The position numbers and the translations under genes are program-made. Shown here in pieces: positions 18,386-38,910 of a stretch of DNA of 64,000 nt; position 1 is the first letter of the stretch, and the number at the start of each line of letters is the position of its first letter. Below the pieces are notes generated by a model. It saw nothing but the letters and a program-made list of their open reading frames with translations, searched no databases and was not told the DNA's origin. Origin of the DNA: Chrysomallon squamiferum (taxonomy: Eukaryota > Mollusca > Gastropoda > Neomphalida > Peltospiridae); assembly GCA_012295275.1 (NCBI GenBank), contig CM022668.1:4536723-4600722 (forward strand), read 5' to 3'.

Positions 18386-18609
18386 ATTATTATTATTATT
18401 ATTATTCAAAACACTTAGTATGGATGGAATGCCCAAATACCTGAAGATTTTAAATTCGCATTTGAATATGTAATAAAATAATAAATTAAATAATATAAAT
18501 TAAAAGTAAAAGAAGCTAAATATAATAATTTCTATTACTTCTACTGCCGCTTATAATACTACACCTTCTACCACAGGTAAATAAGAGATATAACCCAACG
18601 TAATAATAT
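16457..18609. other. Intergenic region between S3 and L2
   Basis: It contains (ATT)n tracts (16911-16985, 17470-17500, 18380-18407), GTT repeats (18340-18382) and two copies of the dispersed GACCCATGCTGCT element. It also has several CACGTGA and TGACGT sites (17680-17810, 18095-18145). Part of it (16690-16990) matches 39790-40330. I see no exon. Confidence 0.55.
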
Positions 18610-26046
<7,437 letters not shown>

Positions 26047-26110
26047 GGTTGTTGTCTTCTTTTCAATTCTTCTGTTGAATTGACTACAGAATGAAGATCT
26101 CTGAGTGTGG

Positions 26111-26118
26111 CTTATAAA
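26111..26118 (-). promoter_or_regulatory. TATA-like box of L2
   Basis: TTTATAAG on the sense strand, 65-72 bases before the L2 ATG, as in L1 and L3. CACGTGAT lies about 40 bases further upstream. Confidence 0.5.
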
Positions 26119-27983
26119 TATTACTGAGATGTGCGAACGTGATGTAACAAGGATCACGTGATTATTCATATCAGTCTTTATATACGTCAGTACTTTGTAG
26201 TTTAGCCCTATACGTGTTACACGTAGACATTTGTTTTTGTCTTTTTATTACCTTTACGAACTTAACAAACAAACAAAACAAAAACAAACAACAACAAAGA
26301 AAACAACAACAACAAACAAACAACAAAACAAATAGACAAAATAAATAAATAAATAAACAAATAAATAAATAAAAAATAAACAAAGACATAAAAAAGATAT
26401 ATTAAAAATAGTAAATAATTTAAAAAAAGAAGAAACAAAGAAGGAAATTTAAATAAAAAAGATAAACAACAACAAAAAACAAACCAAACAACAACAACAA
26501 CCCCCCCCAAAAAAAAAAAAACCCACAGCAACAACGACAAGAAAAAATAACTTAAAAAATAAAAAAATAAATACAGAGTTACGTTTCTTTGTTTTGTTTG
26601 GGAGTGAAGGGATGGGCTTTTATTCTATTTATTTATTCTATTTATTTTATTTATTTATTTATTAAATAGATTTTTAACATTTATTTTCGTTTTATAACTT
26701 TTTTTTTATTGTATTGGTTCTTTATGTATTGTTTTATTGTTGTTTTATATCTCTGTAATTCTATCTCTCTCTCTCACAGACCTCTCCTCTCTTTTCTGTT
26801 TTTTTTTTTTCCTTTTTTCTTGTTTTATTTTGTGTCATAGTAACACCAAAAAAAATAAATAAATAAAAAATAAAAATAAAAATATCTACAGGTAGGTGAG
26901 TGCATCTGGGCATACGCACATGCGTGCGCGTGTGTGCAAGCGTTAGTTTGTAACCATTAATAAAATATTTATCCACTGATCTGAGACCCATGCTGCTTAC
27001 GTAGAGTTAACTGTAGGTGACAGATGTTACGTATTCTGCGTGTTTGCATTTTAGTTCACAGACAAGAGACACGTCATGTAGAGTGTACCTGATTGACTTG
27101 TGATAACTTACAGTTATACATCAGTTCTCACCGGGAGACCATGCCTCATTGCGTGTGTGCTTAGATGTTTGTTTAAAACAATACGATGTGTATCTAAGCT
27201 CCAAGCTGCTACAGCAACATCAATCTGTTTTCAGATGTTACGTTTTCTGCGTCTTAATTTGTTGACATTTATAGCGGGTGACAGTTAGTAATATTGACAT
27301 TATCATTTATTATCATCGTCTTCATTTTCATCATCATTATGTGTATGTATTAATATTACAACAACTATTATTTATATTACTTCTTTCTTGCTTTCTTGAC
27401 GTTGTGGTTGCAGTAGTAGTTGTGACTGTTGTTCTTATCATTTTTGCTGGTATTGATGTTGATGATTACGGTGGTATTCTTTATGGTGACAATGAATTTG
27501 GGATAGATATTATTGATGTAACCTATGACGACTGTCACGTGACAAATATTGTGACGTCACTGATATGACATTGAGAGAAAAATACGTCATCAAAGTGATT
27601 ATAGTCCAGTAGAGTTATGAACATTGTAGAACAAATTGACATTCATTTAAAGAAAACAACAACAAACACAAATATATATATTATGTTGAATCTTCATATG
27701 GGGTCACTCTGAATATAGGCACCAATTTCGTACAAAATCTAGGCCATCGGAAATGGATCAATTTGCATACATTCAAAATGGCTGCCACCTGGCCTTCTGA
27801 TGACGATTGCGTCCTAAACGTTTCATACAAGACCCTGAAAATGTGTTATTGGCAGATAATAAAGTGACACTAAGGAACTGAAATATTATTTCCTAATTCT
27901 TGTGTGACGTCACATATACCAGATATGACGAAACTGACTCAAATTTTACGTAATACACTTATTCCAATTTGTCCTGGTCTGTG
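26119..27983. other. L2 upstream region, no gene recognised
   Basis: Copy of 616-2470 with the same A-rich stretches, dispersed element (26955-27000) and CACGTGAC/TGACGTCA sites (27535-27560). Confidence 0.6.
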
Positions 27984-28057
27984 TCAAGTACAACCTAAGC
28001 AGTGATACTGCAGTGAACCTTCGCAACCTGTGCACGAGTCTGAACAAACTCCGTACC
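27984..28057 (-). CDS. Candidate cysteine-rich terminal exon, copy 2
   Basis: 74 nt from a CCCAG acceptor to TGA. It reads YGVCSDSCTGCEGS onward, with one Asp to Val change from copy 1 and all cysteines kept. No partner exon is identified. Confidence 0.35.
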
Positions 28058-29374
28058 CTGGGAACAAACAATTTGTAAAAAACAATAATTGGGTGGTTTG
28101 CTGTGAATCCATCCTTCTGGATTGCAGACGTCTGTTTGACAATTCCCAGCCTGGTCTCTTTATTCACGAACTCAGAACCCAAACCAGCCTAGGCTTGAAA
28201 ATAAAACTCTAAAATGATTTCTATAGTTTAGGGCCTAACCACGAGTATTCCATGTGCTCACGATCATATATCTGCATATTGATACAGATACAGAAACTAG
28301 GAAATAATTTAACAAGTACAACAAATATTAGCAATTTGTTCAAATTGTGTTCACAGCCATGTCTGATATTTGAAAAGGTTGTTGGATTTAATGTGATATT
28401 TTATTTTGTCCCTATCCTCTCTAGGTAGTTTGTTTCTGAATTTAATTTACGTTGTTATATTGCAAATAACACATTATATTTTCATGCTAAAGTGCAGCAT
28501 GGAAATAATTGTCGTAAACTTTTTTTTGTAATTACAAGATTGTGTGTCCGTCTTTTCAAACAAATATTGAAGTAAATACATTTTAGGTTTAAACTGCCTC
28601 TGTTATTTTTAAATAAAAAAAAATTAAATAAAAAAAATTAATAAATTGAAAAAACGTAATTTAAATTTAAAAAAAATAAAAAAAATAACAGAAGCAATAT
28701 CAAATTCATCAAACGATTATTTGTACTTATTTCTTGTTATACTTTTGGCGAGATAGCCGTATTACGCTTAGTCTTCTACTCAGTTAATTAGACATTCGCG
28801 TTCAGTTTGTACATCTTTAAAGAACATTAACTGGGGTAATTTCGCGTCAGTTAACTTACACTGTCAGCATAAGTAGTAGAACTAACAACACTAGCAGTGG
28901 TAGTAGAAAATAATAACAACACTAGCAGTAGTAGAGATAATGATGAAAGTTGTGTTGTTAGTAGTAATAATAGTAGCAGCAGCTGCAGCAGTAGACGTAG
29001 CCCTAGTAGTAGTATTTGTTGTACGTATACCAGTATTAATAATATTAGTAGTCGTATAGCAAAATAACAGTAATAGTAGTAATAGTAATACTAGTATTAA
29101 TAATAATAAAACTAGTCTTAATAGAAAATTAATAGTAATGATACAGTCGTTGTAGTCGTACTGGTGGTAGTAGTAGGACAAGTAAGTGATATCTGACGCC
29201 ATTGATAGTATCACTGTATGCAGAAAATAATAGCGTATTAATGTTAGTCGTAGTAGTAGTAGCATCAGCAGCAGTTATTGTTGTTATTTGTATTGCTGTA
29301 GTACCAGTAGTTAGAAAGTTCTGACGCCAACAATAAGAAAGTCTGTATAAATAAACACTAAATAAATAAGTTAC
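28058..29374. other. Intergenic, GTA-rich, no gene
   Basis: Copy of 2545-3994. It lacks most of the (GTA)n tract present at 3140-3230. Confidence 0.55.
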
Positions 29375-29488
29375 TTGTGACTACTTTTGAGCCGATGTGT
29401 CACATTCCCATCCCCAGTCTGCATTGTGTGACTGTTCTAAAGTCAGACATGTTAGAACCAACTCAGAAGAAATCGAGAAAGATTTCAG
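29375..29488 (-). pseudogene. Dead family-S exon 1, copy 2
   Basis: Same CTG in place of ATG and an in-frame TAG as in copy 1. The donor is still recognisable. No exon 2 follows. Confidence 0.65.
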
Positions 29489-29639
29489 TTTCAGAATTTT
29501 TGCCTTCTTGCAATAAAGACTTGGATGAAATTTGTGAATACTCAAATGTGCAACTTATAATTTTTTGTTTTTTTTTCTATATGTGTACAGCAGAAAATTA
29601 CGTTTTAAATTAAATGTTCTGTTTCATTTCGCTCGAGAG

Positions 29640-30017
29640 CTGCATGTGTTATTTTCTAATTTCATTGAAATCTGATAAGACAATAAATATTAATTGTTCT
29701 CAGTTTATATTCAGCCACCCATCGCTTTTCTGTTCTCTTGTGTTCACCTTCACTCTGAATTTACTGTCCTGTTCTGTTTAATGACTGCATCTGTCAGTTT
29801 CTAATTTCATTGAAATCTGTTACAGACTACAACTATTAATTGTTCTCAGTTTACATTCAGCTACCAACCGGTTTTTGTCTTGATTGTCTTGTGCGGGATA
29901 TAACAGAGTAAACAACTGAAGAAAATCGATTTTCAAGCGATGCGCGTAAAACATTTCTACTACTCAACCATTTATTTATTTATTTATTTATTTATTTTTG
30001 TTTGGTTCTGTATTGGT

Positions 30018-30084
<67 letters not shown>

Positions 30085-31384
30085 TTACATCACTCTTGTT
30101 GTTCTTGTTCTTTTTCTGGTTAATGTCATTTTGCTTGTTTATGGACAAGTTGAGGATCAAAAAGTAAAAGACAATATTGAAACAGTAGTGATATACCTCA
30201 ACATATAGTGAAACCCTAGTGATATACCTCAACCTATCTTGAAACCCTAGTGATATATTTCAAATTATAGTGAAACCATGGTGATATACTCAACTTATAT
30301 TGAAACCTTAGTGATATACCCCAAGTTATCTTGAAACCCTAGTGAATAATCTAGTCCAAGCTTACAAACTCGCATCCTGTAAGAGCCTGTAAGATTTCAG
30401 TTTAGTTATCACACAATTTTATTATCTGTTAATGCTCAAGAAATCGGGTCTATAAAGATTTCAGTAGTTTAGGGCTTCGCCGTGTTCATAACTCACACTA
30501 ACTGTTTTCTCTGTTCTCTAAATCCAGTTTGTACATAATTTACTAAAATATTCTGCGGACAGTTGCTCGTAATGACATGACTGTGTGTTATTTTCTATAT
30601 ATAAATGTCAAAATAAATCATTTTAAGACTAGTCTAATTTTCAATAATTTCTTCGTGTTATGGAAAAATGGAAAAAAAAAAAAAAAAAACGATAAGAAAA
30701 GCCATGATACACAATGTAAGACTGTTATATACTGGAAATACTTAGGATGATGATAATCATGAAAAACGTCAGGCCTACTGAAACACAGCCAGCCTTTTCA
30801 GAACAAACACAACCAGATCTATCCCAGTGTCAACAGGACGAATCAACACAGAAGAAAGGTAATATTTTTACCGAGACTCGTACTCGCTAATTTTGCAATG
30901 AGTGACAGCTGTCAAAACGGAGACATACAAAAATAGGAAAACAATGGATGTTCGTTTGACAGGACGATGGACAGTGCCTCGTTTTCATTTTGTGACACGA
31001 GATCCCGAGATCCGTCTTCTCTAGATTCTTGGTTTTTGAAAACATTTGTATCGTAACAGTAGCGAAGGACATTTTTACCATTGAGGTTAAATCAATGTAA
31101 ACACAAAATAATGAAAATTTGGGAATCCTCGTGAAAAAGACAGAAGACTTTTCTAGAAATAGCCATTTCAGTAACATTGACCATTTGGACATTTGAATAA
31201 TGGCGGACACTAACATTTGAGAGATTTAACAAATGTAAATGCTAATGTTGTTTCTATTGTTGTTACTATTACACTTCGCTACTGTTAACTCTAACACTAC
31301 TACTGTAGAAAATAAATAAATAAATAAATAAATAAATAAGTTAATTTATTAATTTTGAAAGAATAAAGATAAAGAGTAATGATG
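29640..31384. other. Family-S upstream element and 3' flank copy 3
   Basis: It contains the S upstream element (29640-29870), (ATT)n (30024-30083), the 33-base minisatellite (30180-30350) and the S4 3' flank. No gene is visible. Confidence 0.6.
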
Positions 31385-31464
31385 CTTTCATACATTTATT
31401 TCTTACTAATAAGACTGTGTTTCCTTTTTCAAGTTTTTCTCCAGATTTTTCAGCTTTATCACGG
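31385..31464 (-). CDS. S4 terminal exon with immediate stop
   Basis: Acceptor TTACAG then CCG TGA in the phase left by the cysteine exon. Sense AATAAA lies at 31395-31400. Confidence 0.55.
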
Positions 31465-32564
31465 CTGTAATAAGAGTAGAAAAAATGGGATTAGAAAACA
31501 AAATTAGATACTGTCAACCATGTTTGTACTTTGCTACTAAATTCTAATAAATATGACAGGTAATCTTGAAAGAATTTACATAATTTACAGTATACTGTTA
31601 AAAACAAAATAACAAAGTATTTTTATGAAAGTAAAATATTGTAAGAGGCAAAACTAATAATTCCTCTCCTTGAAATAAAGAAATAAATTTATAAAGTTAG
31701 GCGGACGTGAAAGGAAACACCAGTAATCTCCAATGAATTAACAAGAAGTTACCAAGCAGCACAGTTCAGATGCATCCTCGCACACGTAGCCTACAGCTTC
31801 AATGCCATTAGCGACGCTACACATTGCTGATGACATGCATACGGAGTCTTCATCTGAATGATCCGCACAGGCTAAAAGGAAAATTAGAAAGAAAAAAAGA
31901 AAAAATCAAAACAAAGAAAATAATTAAAATAGAGTTCTTTTCTCTCTTTCTCTCTCTCTCTTTCTTTACCACTTTCTCCCTCGGTCTCTCTGCAACTCTC
32001 TCTGTTTCTCTCTCAGTCATTCTCTTTCTTTCTCTCTTTTTTCTCTGTAACTCTCTCTCTGTCTTTTTCTGTGTTTGTCTTACTGTTCTCTCTGTTTCTG
32101 TCTCAGTCTTTTTCTCTGTCTCTGTCACTTAAACACACAAAAGCACACAGAAACATTGTTTTATTCGTAATTTGTCATTCTGCTTTAGTGAATATATGAA
32201 TGTATGTATATATGTGCATTTCTGGCTACCTGCAGTGTTTATATAAATCTTAAGTAAGTAATTCTCAAAAATATACTTACCAGCTGATAGAGACAGATGA
32301 CAACAGAGAGAGGACAAGAAAGACAAAATAAGAAACAGAAGAAGGGATAGAAAAAGAGAGCAAGAAAAAACAAACAACAAGAGAGACAGAACAAGAGACA
32401 AGAAATAAAAGAGAGTGGAGCAAGGAACAGAACAATTCAGAAGAAGAAAACGAACGAAAGAGAACATCTGAGAGAGAGATAGAGAGAGAGAGACAGAGAG
32501 AAATAGACAGAGAGAGAGATAGACAGAGAGAGAGACACACACAAACAGAGAGAGAGAGAGAGAG

Positions 32565-32609
<45 letters not shown>

Positions 32610-34703
32610 CGGGAGGAATTATTCAATACTTTTTCTATTATTTGAATTAAAACAGGTGTAATGCGTAAGAGAGAACTGTTCACGGATAATATTGTACGTA
32701 TGTATGTTTGGGTAAGAGTATGTGTCTGTGTGCAAGCACCGATCTACATATCTTGACATGCTTTCTGTATTTCTTTATCAAAAAACTAAATTAAGAAAAG
32801 ATGTTTAATATCTTACGTTTCAGAGGAGCTTCGGAGAGAAACAAAAAAGAAACAAAACAAAATTATTTTAATACATCAGGTAGGGAAAAGACGAATATTT
32901 TTAATGTATGTATGTTTGTATGTATGTATATTAGTATATATGTATGTATGTATGTGTGTATGTATGTACGTATTATGAATGGCTGTATGGATGAATGTAT
33001 ATAAGTATACAAATTTAAAACTATAAAAGAAATGCTTCTTGAATTTATTCAGATGACCTTCCAGAACAATACAGTATATTTCTAAACATGTTTAATATTA
33101 TTTAGAAGAAATCCTTTCTCAAAATATGCGAAGAAATACAAAGCATCTAAGATTTCACGAAAAACATTCTTAAACAAAACCTATCCTCTGAAAACATTTT
33201 AAAACATTTCTGTAATTTTTACTGAATTCACTCGTAAATCCTTCGAGAACAGGTATGATGCCAAACAATGAAAATAAATATCTGACATATCTAACTGGAT
33301 TTTTGTTTGCTTTGTTTGAAATCAACAGAAACACAAAAAATTTCGGCTGAAACATTTACACGTTAATCTGTTGACATATTTCTCATTAAAATTCAAAGAT
33401 GTTATCGTTATCCTTAATTCAAATTATTCTATAATACTTTCAGATGGTCTTTCTCTATTTGAGTATTCTTCATGTGTTCTCTAAAGACAATACATATGGA
33501 CGCGTCGATTTTTATATTTCTGAATATCGAATCCGCATCAAAGGTAACTGAAAGGGAGTTTTGTGGTGTTCTTGTTAAATAAAATATCAGCTGTATTTGT
33601 AATAAAACTTTCGTATCTGTTTCCAAATGTGTGGATAGATGCTTATATGTACTAGTTATGTATATTAGTGAATGTGTGTTTGTGTCAATGTATTATCATT
33701 AATGTGCGTTCTGTATCAGATATATCTCGATGTAGTTCATGTATTTCTTAATACAGAAAACAAATTATAATAAATAATTTTTTATATCTTACCAGCTTCA
33801 GAGAGAAATAAAGAAAAAAATACAAAAAGTAATCATATTAATACATCAGGTAGAAAAAAAAAAAGAATATTATTAATGTACATACGTACGTAAGTATGTA
33901 TCTAAATGTATACATAGTGTGGATATGTATGTAAATATGTGTATGTATGCGTAAGAGATAGACAGAGAGTAACAGAGACTTATAATGAAACATGGACAGT
34001 TAAATACACAACGAGAGAGATGATGAAAGACAGAGAGAAAGGGATTGATATATAGGTAGAGAGACAGATAGATAAACAGAAACATTGATACAGAGATATA
34101 CACAGAGACAGTTGTAATTTTTACTTACGTAGTGCTTCGCAATCGTCCAGCTGTTTTTTCAGACAGTCAATTTTCACCAGCATCTTTTCAATTCTGAAAG
34201 ATAAAAACAGCTTCATAATGTAAAAAATATTTTATGTTAAATGTGTCAGTTATTGTTTCTGAGGAAAGAAAACAACTTGTGCAATTCACAATATTTTACT
34301 TTAGGAAAAGCTTAGATTAGAAACAACTTTTAAAGTGTATCTGTTTTATTTCGTTTCCTTTTTATTTATTAACTGATTTCTTTATTTATTTACTTATTTA
34401 TTTATTAATTTGTTTGTTTCTTTGTCTGTTTGTTTCCTTGTTTTATTTATTCATTTATTTGTTACTTCTTTCTTTGTGTTTTATTATTATTATAATTGCT
34501 GATGTTGTTAGCATTATTATTCTTGATTTCGTTGTTTTTACTATTATTATTATTATTATTATTATAAAGACAAAATAAGTTACTTACTTCTGACTACAGC
34601 TTTCATCCGATTCCTCATGTCCCCACCCCCAGTGTTCAAGGTGTGACTCTGCTACACTCAGACATGTTACAACCAACACGCAAATAATCAGAGAAGATTT
34701 CAT
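31385..34703 (-). CDS. S4: intact small secreted microexon gene with six-cysteine module
   Basis: Exons are 34588-34703, 34129-34193, 33793-33795 (CTG), 32817-32828 (12 nt), 32281-32283 (CTG), 31753-31871 and 31464 down to about 31385. The order, phases and sizes equal S2, and the frame is open to a stop in the second codon of the last exon. Its cysteine exon has diverged far more from S2 than its signal and helix exons have, as expected if the cysteine domain is the variable working end. The product should be secreted. Role unknown. Confidence 0.65.
31753..31871 (-). CDS. S4 six-cysteine exon (119 nt)
   Basis: It reads CADHSDEDSVCMSSAMC and ends ELCCL. Spacing C-x9-C-x5-C-x12-C-x6-CC equals S2, but few other residues match outside the DHxDED start and the GY before Cys4. 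Confidence 0.65.
31938..32125. repeat. Degenerate CT-rich tract; GA-rich in S4 sense
   Basis: Imperfect TCTC/TTTCTC between the 3-nt exon and the cysteine exon, as in S2 and S5. Confidence 0.8.
32281..32283 (-). CDS. S4 three-nucleotide microexon (CTG), site 2
   Basis: TCTATCAG, CTG, GTAAGTATA on the sense strand. Same site as 10266-10268 in S2. Confidence 0.5.
32468..32607. repeat. (GA)n with interruptions, then (GT)n
   Basis: Intron tract of S4, CT/AC-rich in sense, shorter and more degenerate than in S2. Confidence 0.9.
32817..32828 (-). CDS. S4 12-nt microexon
   Basis: CTCCTCTGAAAC between CCGAAG and GTAAGATA. It differs from S2 at one base. Confidence 0.6.
33793..33795 (-). CDS. S4 three-nucleotide microexon (CTG), site 1
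   Basis: CTCTCTGAAG, CTG, GTAAGATA, as at 12192-12194 of S2. Confidence 0.5.
34129..34193 (-). CDS. S4 exon 2: 65-nt Leu-rich helix exon
   Basis: It reads IEKMLVKIDCLKKQLDDCE plus two residues. Only the second position differs from S2 (Gln to Glu). Confidence 0.75.
34588..34703 (-). CDS. S4 exon 1: signal peptide and H/W/G-rich segment
   Basis: ATG 34703, MKSSLIICVLVVTCLSVAES, then HLEHWGWGHEESDESCSQ. 116 nt, phase 2 donor GTAAGTA. Confidence 0.75.
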
Positions 34704-35288
34704 TTTCAGTTTTTTCTGCTTCTTGTACTCAGGACTTTGTCGAACGATGTGAGCTGTGGAAATGCGAGACGTACTGATATTTGTTTCTTTTGTCAACGTG
34801 TACAGTGGAAAATTACACTCTTAATTAACTGTCCTGTTCTGCTTGGTAGCTGCATGTGCGATTTTCTAATTTCATTGAAATCTGATAAGACAATAAATAT
34901 TTATTGTTCTCAGTTTATATTTAGCTACCCACCGTTTTTCTCTTGGTTGTCTTGTGTTCACCTTCCCTCGTAATTTACTGTCATGTTCTGTTTAATGACT
35001 GCATCTGTGATTTTCTAATTTCATTGAATTCTGTTACAGACTACATCTGTTAATTGTTCTCAGTTTATATTCAGCTACTCACCGGTTTTTGTCTTGATGG
35101 TCTTTGCGGGATATAACAGAGTAAACAACTGAAGAATATCGATCTTAAAATGACACGCTTCAAATATTTCTACTATTCAACCATTTATTTATTTCTTTAT
35201 TTTTATTTGCTTCTGTATTGGTTCTGTATTGTATATAATAATAATAATTATTAGTAGTAGTAGTAGTAGTAGTAGTAGTAGCAGCAGC

Positions 35289-35334
<46 letters not shown>

Positions 35335-35348
35335 ATATTATGATTATG

Positions 35349-35397
<49 letters not shown>

Positions 35398-37454
35398 TTA
35401 CATTACTGTTGTTGTTGTTGTTGTTGTTTTTCTGGTTAATGTCATCTTGTCTCTTTATGGATAAATTTAGGATCGAAAAGTAAAAGACAGTACAATTTTT
35501 ATAATAGAGAGATACATTAAAATGCTCGTCTTGAAATTAACAATTCAGGAAAGTATCATTGAGAATATGACAGATTATCGAAGCCAAGATGTTTTATGAG
35601 AAACCCTGATCCAGCCTAAGTTTGAGTAGAAAATTGTTGAACAGATTCAATATGAATTTATATGATCATGTAGTTTCTTATAAAGGATCACTAAAAGTGC
35701 ATGAACCAGACCCTCAAACTTCAAGTTGTCTTCCAGATTACTATAATGTGGACTTTTAGTTGATAAAACTGAAAAACTGGTTTATTAGTGACGTTTTATC
35801 ATATCAAACATGGATTGAAACTATACCTGAACTATGTCATAATGAAGTATCTTAGCTAAACGTTGATACAGAAAAATTAGAATGATAGTGTTCAAACTCT
35901 GTAGAAAACCAAGTGATATACTATGAACGACATTGAAATCCTAGTGATATACTTCAGCTTAGTTTGAAATCTGATGTTACACTTCAAGTTATATTGCAGT
36001 CTTAGGGATATATCTCAACTTACTTTGAAACCCTCGTGACATACTTCAACTCACATTGAAATACGAGTGATGTACCTCAACGTATATTGAATCCTAGTGA
36101 TATACCACACGTTATCTTGAAACCCTAGGGATATATCTTAACTTATAGTGAAATCATGGGATATACTCAACTTATACTGAAACCCTTGTGATGTATTCCT
36201 CTTAATATGAAGCATTATTATTATCAGTGGTTAATATAAACATTGTGTTTATTTGTATAACTGAACGTACAAGATCCTTCAAACCTTATATCATAAGCCA
36301 GTGTTTTAATGTTCCAATATATTTACATGCATAAAATGTAGACATGTGAAGATACTTGTTCTTCCACTTTAATAAATGTACATTATTCATTTGTCTTAAT
36401 TTAAGTATGAGCTGAAAAATCTACTCCAAGCTTAGAAACTCGCATCCTGTAAGAGCCTGTAAGATTTCAGTTTAGTTAAAATAACAAGTTTATTCTCTGT
36501 TAATGCTCAAGAAATTGGGTCTATAAAGATTTCAGTAGTTTAGGGCATCGCCGAGTTTATAACTCACACTAACTGTTTTCTCTGTTCTCTAAATCCTGTT
36601 TGAAAATAATTTACTAAAATATACTGCGTGCAGTTGCTCGTAATTACATGACTGTGTGTTGTTTTCTATATATAAATGTCAAAATAAATAATTTTAACAC
36701 TACTCTAATTTTCTATAATTTCTTCGTGTTATGGAAAAAAGGAAAAAAAAACACAAAAAAAAAAAAAACCCGATAAGAAAAGCCACGATACACAATGTAA
36801 GACTGTTATATACTGGAAATACTTAGGATGATGATAATCGAGAAAAACGTCAGGCCTACTAAAACACTGCCAGACTATTCCGAACTAACACAACCAGCTC
36901 TGTCCCAGTGTCAACAGGACGAATCAACAGAGAAGAATGGTAATATTTTTACCGAGACTCGTACTGGCTAATTTTGCAATGAGTGACAGCTGTCAAAACG
37001 GAAGAATCCCAAAATAGGAAAATGCGTTTAATGGATGTTCCTTTCACAGGACGGTGGACAGTGCCTCGTTTTTATTTTGTGACACGAGATCCGTCTTCTC
37101 TAGATTTTTGGTTTTTGGAAACATTTGTATCGTAACAAGAGCAAAGGACATTTACCATTCATGTTACATGAATGTAAAAACAAAATAATGAAAATTTGGG
37201 AATCCTCGTGAAAAAGACAGAAGACTTTTCTAGAAATCGCCATTTCAGTAACATTGACCATTTGGACATTTGAATAATGGCGGACACTAACATTTGTGAA
37301 ATTTAACAAATGTAAATGCTAATGTTGTTTTTATTGTTGTTACTATTACACTTCGCTACTATTAACTCTAATACCACTACTATAGGAAATAAATAAATAA
37401 ATAAATTAATTAATTTATTAACTTGAAAAGAATAAAGATAAAGAATAATGATAC
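34704..37454. other. S4 upstream region and S5 3' flank
   Basis: It contains the S upstream element (34850-35085), a (GTA)n/(GCA) tract followed by (ATT)n (35254-35394), the 33-base minisatellite (35900-36190) and flank copy 4 (from 36190). No gene is recognised. Confidence 0.6.
35254..35394. repeat. (GTA)n then (ATT)n compound microsatellite
   Basis: AGT units with three GCA interruptions, a short ATTATG spacer and then pure ATT. Confidence 0.95.
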
Positions 37455-37791
37455 TTTCAAGCTTTTATTTCTTACTAATAAGACTGTGTTTCCTTTCTCA
37501 AGTTTTTCTCCTGACTTTTCACCTATGTTACAGCTGAAATAAGAGAAGAAAAAAATGGGATTAGAAAACATAACTAGATACTGTCAACCATGTTTGTACT
37601 TTGCCACTTAAGTCTAATAAATATGACAGATAATCTTGAAAGAATTTACACAATTTACAATATACTGTTACAATATATTGGAACAGACAAAACTAATAAT
37701 TCCTCTCATTCAAATAAACAAATAAATTTAAAAAGTTAGGCGGACGTGAAAGGAAACACCAGCATTCTCCAATGAATTAACATGAAGTTAC

Positions 37792-37910
37792 CGAGCAGCA
37801 CTCGAAAAATGAAATAGGGCACAGGTAGCCTTGAGCTATAATTCCACCAGCGTCGTCACAGAATCCTGGTGGACTGCATCCGGTGTCTTCATCTGGATGA
37901 TCCACACAGA
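37792..37910 (-). CDS. S5 six-cysteine exon (119 nt), orphaned
   Basis: All six cysteines are kept, ending ECCS at a GTAACT donor. It differs from S2 at only a few positions (for example Ala to Ser and Val to Asp). Confidence 0.6.
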
Positions 37911-38319
37911 CTAAAAGTAAATTAGAAAGAAAAAAAAAAGAAAAGAAAAGAAAATCATTAAAATAGAGTTATTTTCTCTCTTTCTCTAATTCTCTTTCTT
38001 TACCACTCTCTCCCTCGGTCTCTCTGCCACTCTCTCTATTTCTCTCTCAGTCATTCTCTTTCTTTGTCTCTCTATTTCTCTGTGACTCTCTCTCTGTCTG
38101 TCTCTGTGTTTGTCTTACTGTTCTCTCTGTTTCTGTCTGTCTCTCGTTTTTTCTGTCTCTGTGTCACTTAAACACACAAAAGCACACAGAAACATTGTTG
38201 TATTCGTAATTTGTCGTTCTGCTTTTGTGAATATATGAATGTATGTATGTGTGGGCATTTCTCAGTACCCGCAGTGTTTATATATATCTTAAGTAAGTAA
38301 TTCTCAAAAATATACTTAC

Positions 38320-38322
38320 CAA
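38320..38322 (-). CDS. S5 three-nucleotide microexon (TTG)
   Basis: CTCTCAG, TTG, GTAAGTATA. Homologous to CTG in S2 and S4. The base change would alter the encoded residue but not the phase. Confidence 0.45.
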
Positions 38323-38511
38323 CTGAGAGAGACAGATGACAACAGAGATAGGACAAGAAAGACAAAATAAGAAACAAAAGAAGAGATAGAAAAAGAGAGC
38401 AAGAAAAAAGAAACAACAAGAGAGACAGAACAAGAGACAAGAAATACAAGAGAGTGGAGCAAGGAACAGAACAATTCAGAAAAAGAAGATAACGAATGAA
38501 AGAGAACACCT

Positions 38512-38534
38512 GAGAGAGAGATAGAGAGAGAGAG

Positions 38535-38593
<59 letters not shown>

Positions 38594-38599
38594 GAGAGA

Positions 38600-38652
<53 letters not shown>

Positions 38653-38690
38653 TGTGTGTGTGTGCGTGTGTGTGTCTGTGTGTGTGTTTC
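38512..38690. repeat. (GA)n then (GT)n tract
   Basis: Intron tract of S5, CT-rich in sense, with GAAC and GGGA interruptions. Confidence 0.9.
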
Positions 38691-38898
38691 GGGAGAAATT
38701 ATTCAATATGTTTTCTATCATTTGAAATAAAACAGGTATAATGTGTAAGAGAGAACTGTTTACGGATAATATTGTACGTATGTATGTTTGGGTAAGAGTA
38801 TGTGTCTGTGTGCAAGCACCGATCTACATATCTTGACATGCTTTCTGTATTTCTTTATGAAAAAACTAAATTAAGAAAATATGTTTAATATATCTTAC

Positions 38899-38910
38899 GT
38901 TCCAGAGGAG
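38899..38910 (-). CDS. S5 12-nt microexon
   Basis: CTCCTCTGGAAC between CCGAAG and GTAAGATA. One base from S4. Confidence 0.5.

Larger units (their letters stand above)
37455..38910 (-). pseudogene. S5: family-S gene lacking its 5' exons
   Basis: The terminal exon (from 37533, CTG TAA), the 119-nt cysteine exon (37792-37910), a 3-nt exon (TTG, 38320-38322) and the 12-nt exon (38899-38910) are intact. At about 39645 the sequence jumps into an inverted copy of 35900-36020. The first 3-nt exon, the 65-nt exon and the signal exon are therefore missing. The cysteine exon is still fully open (VCVDHPDEDTGCSPPGFC onward), so the loss looks recent. Alternatively the missing part may lie in the N gap or be an assembly fault. 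Confidence 0.65.
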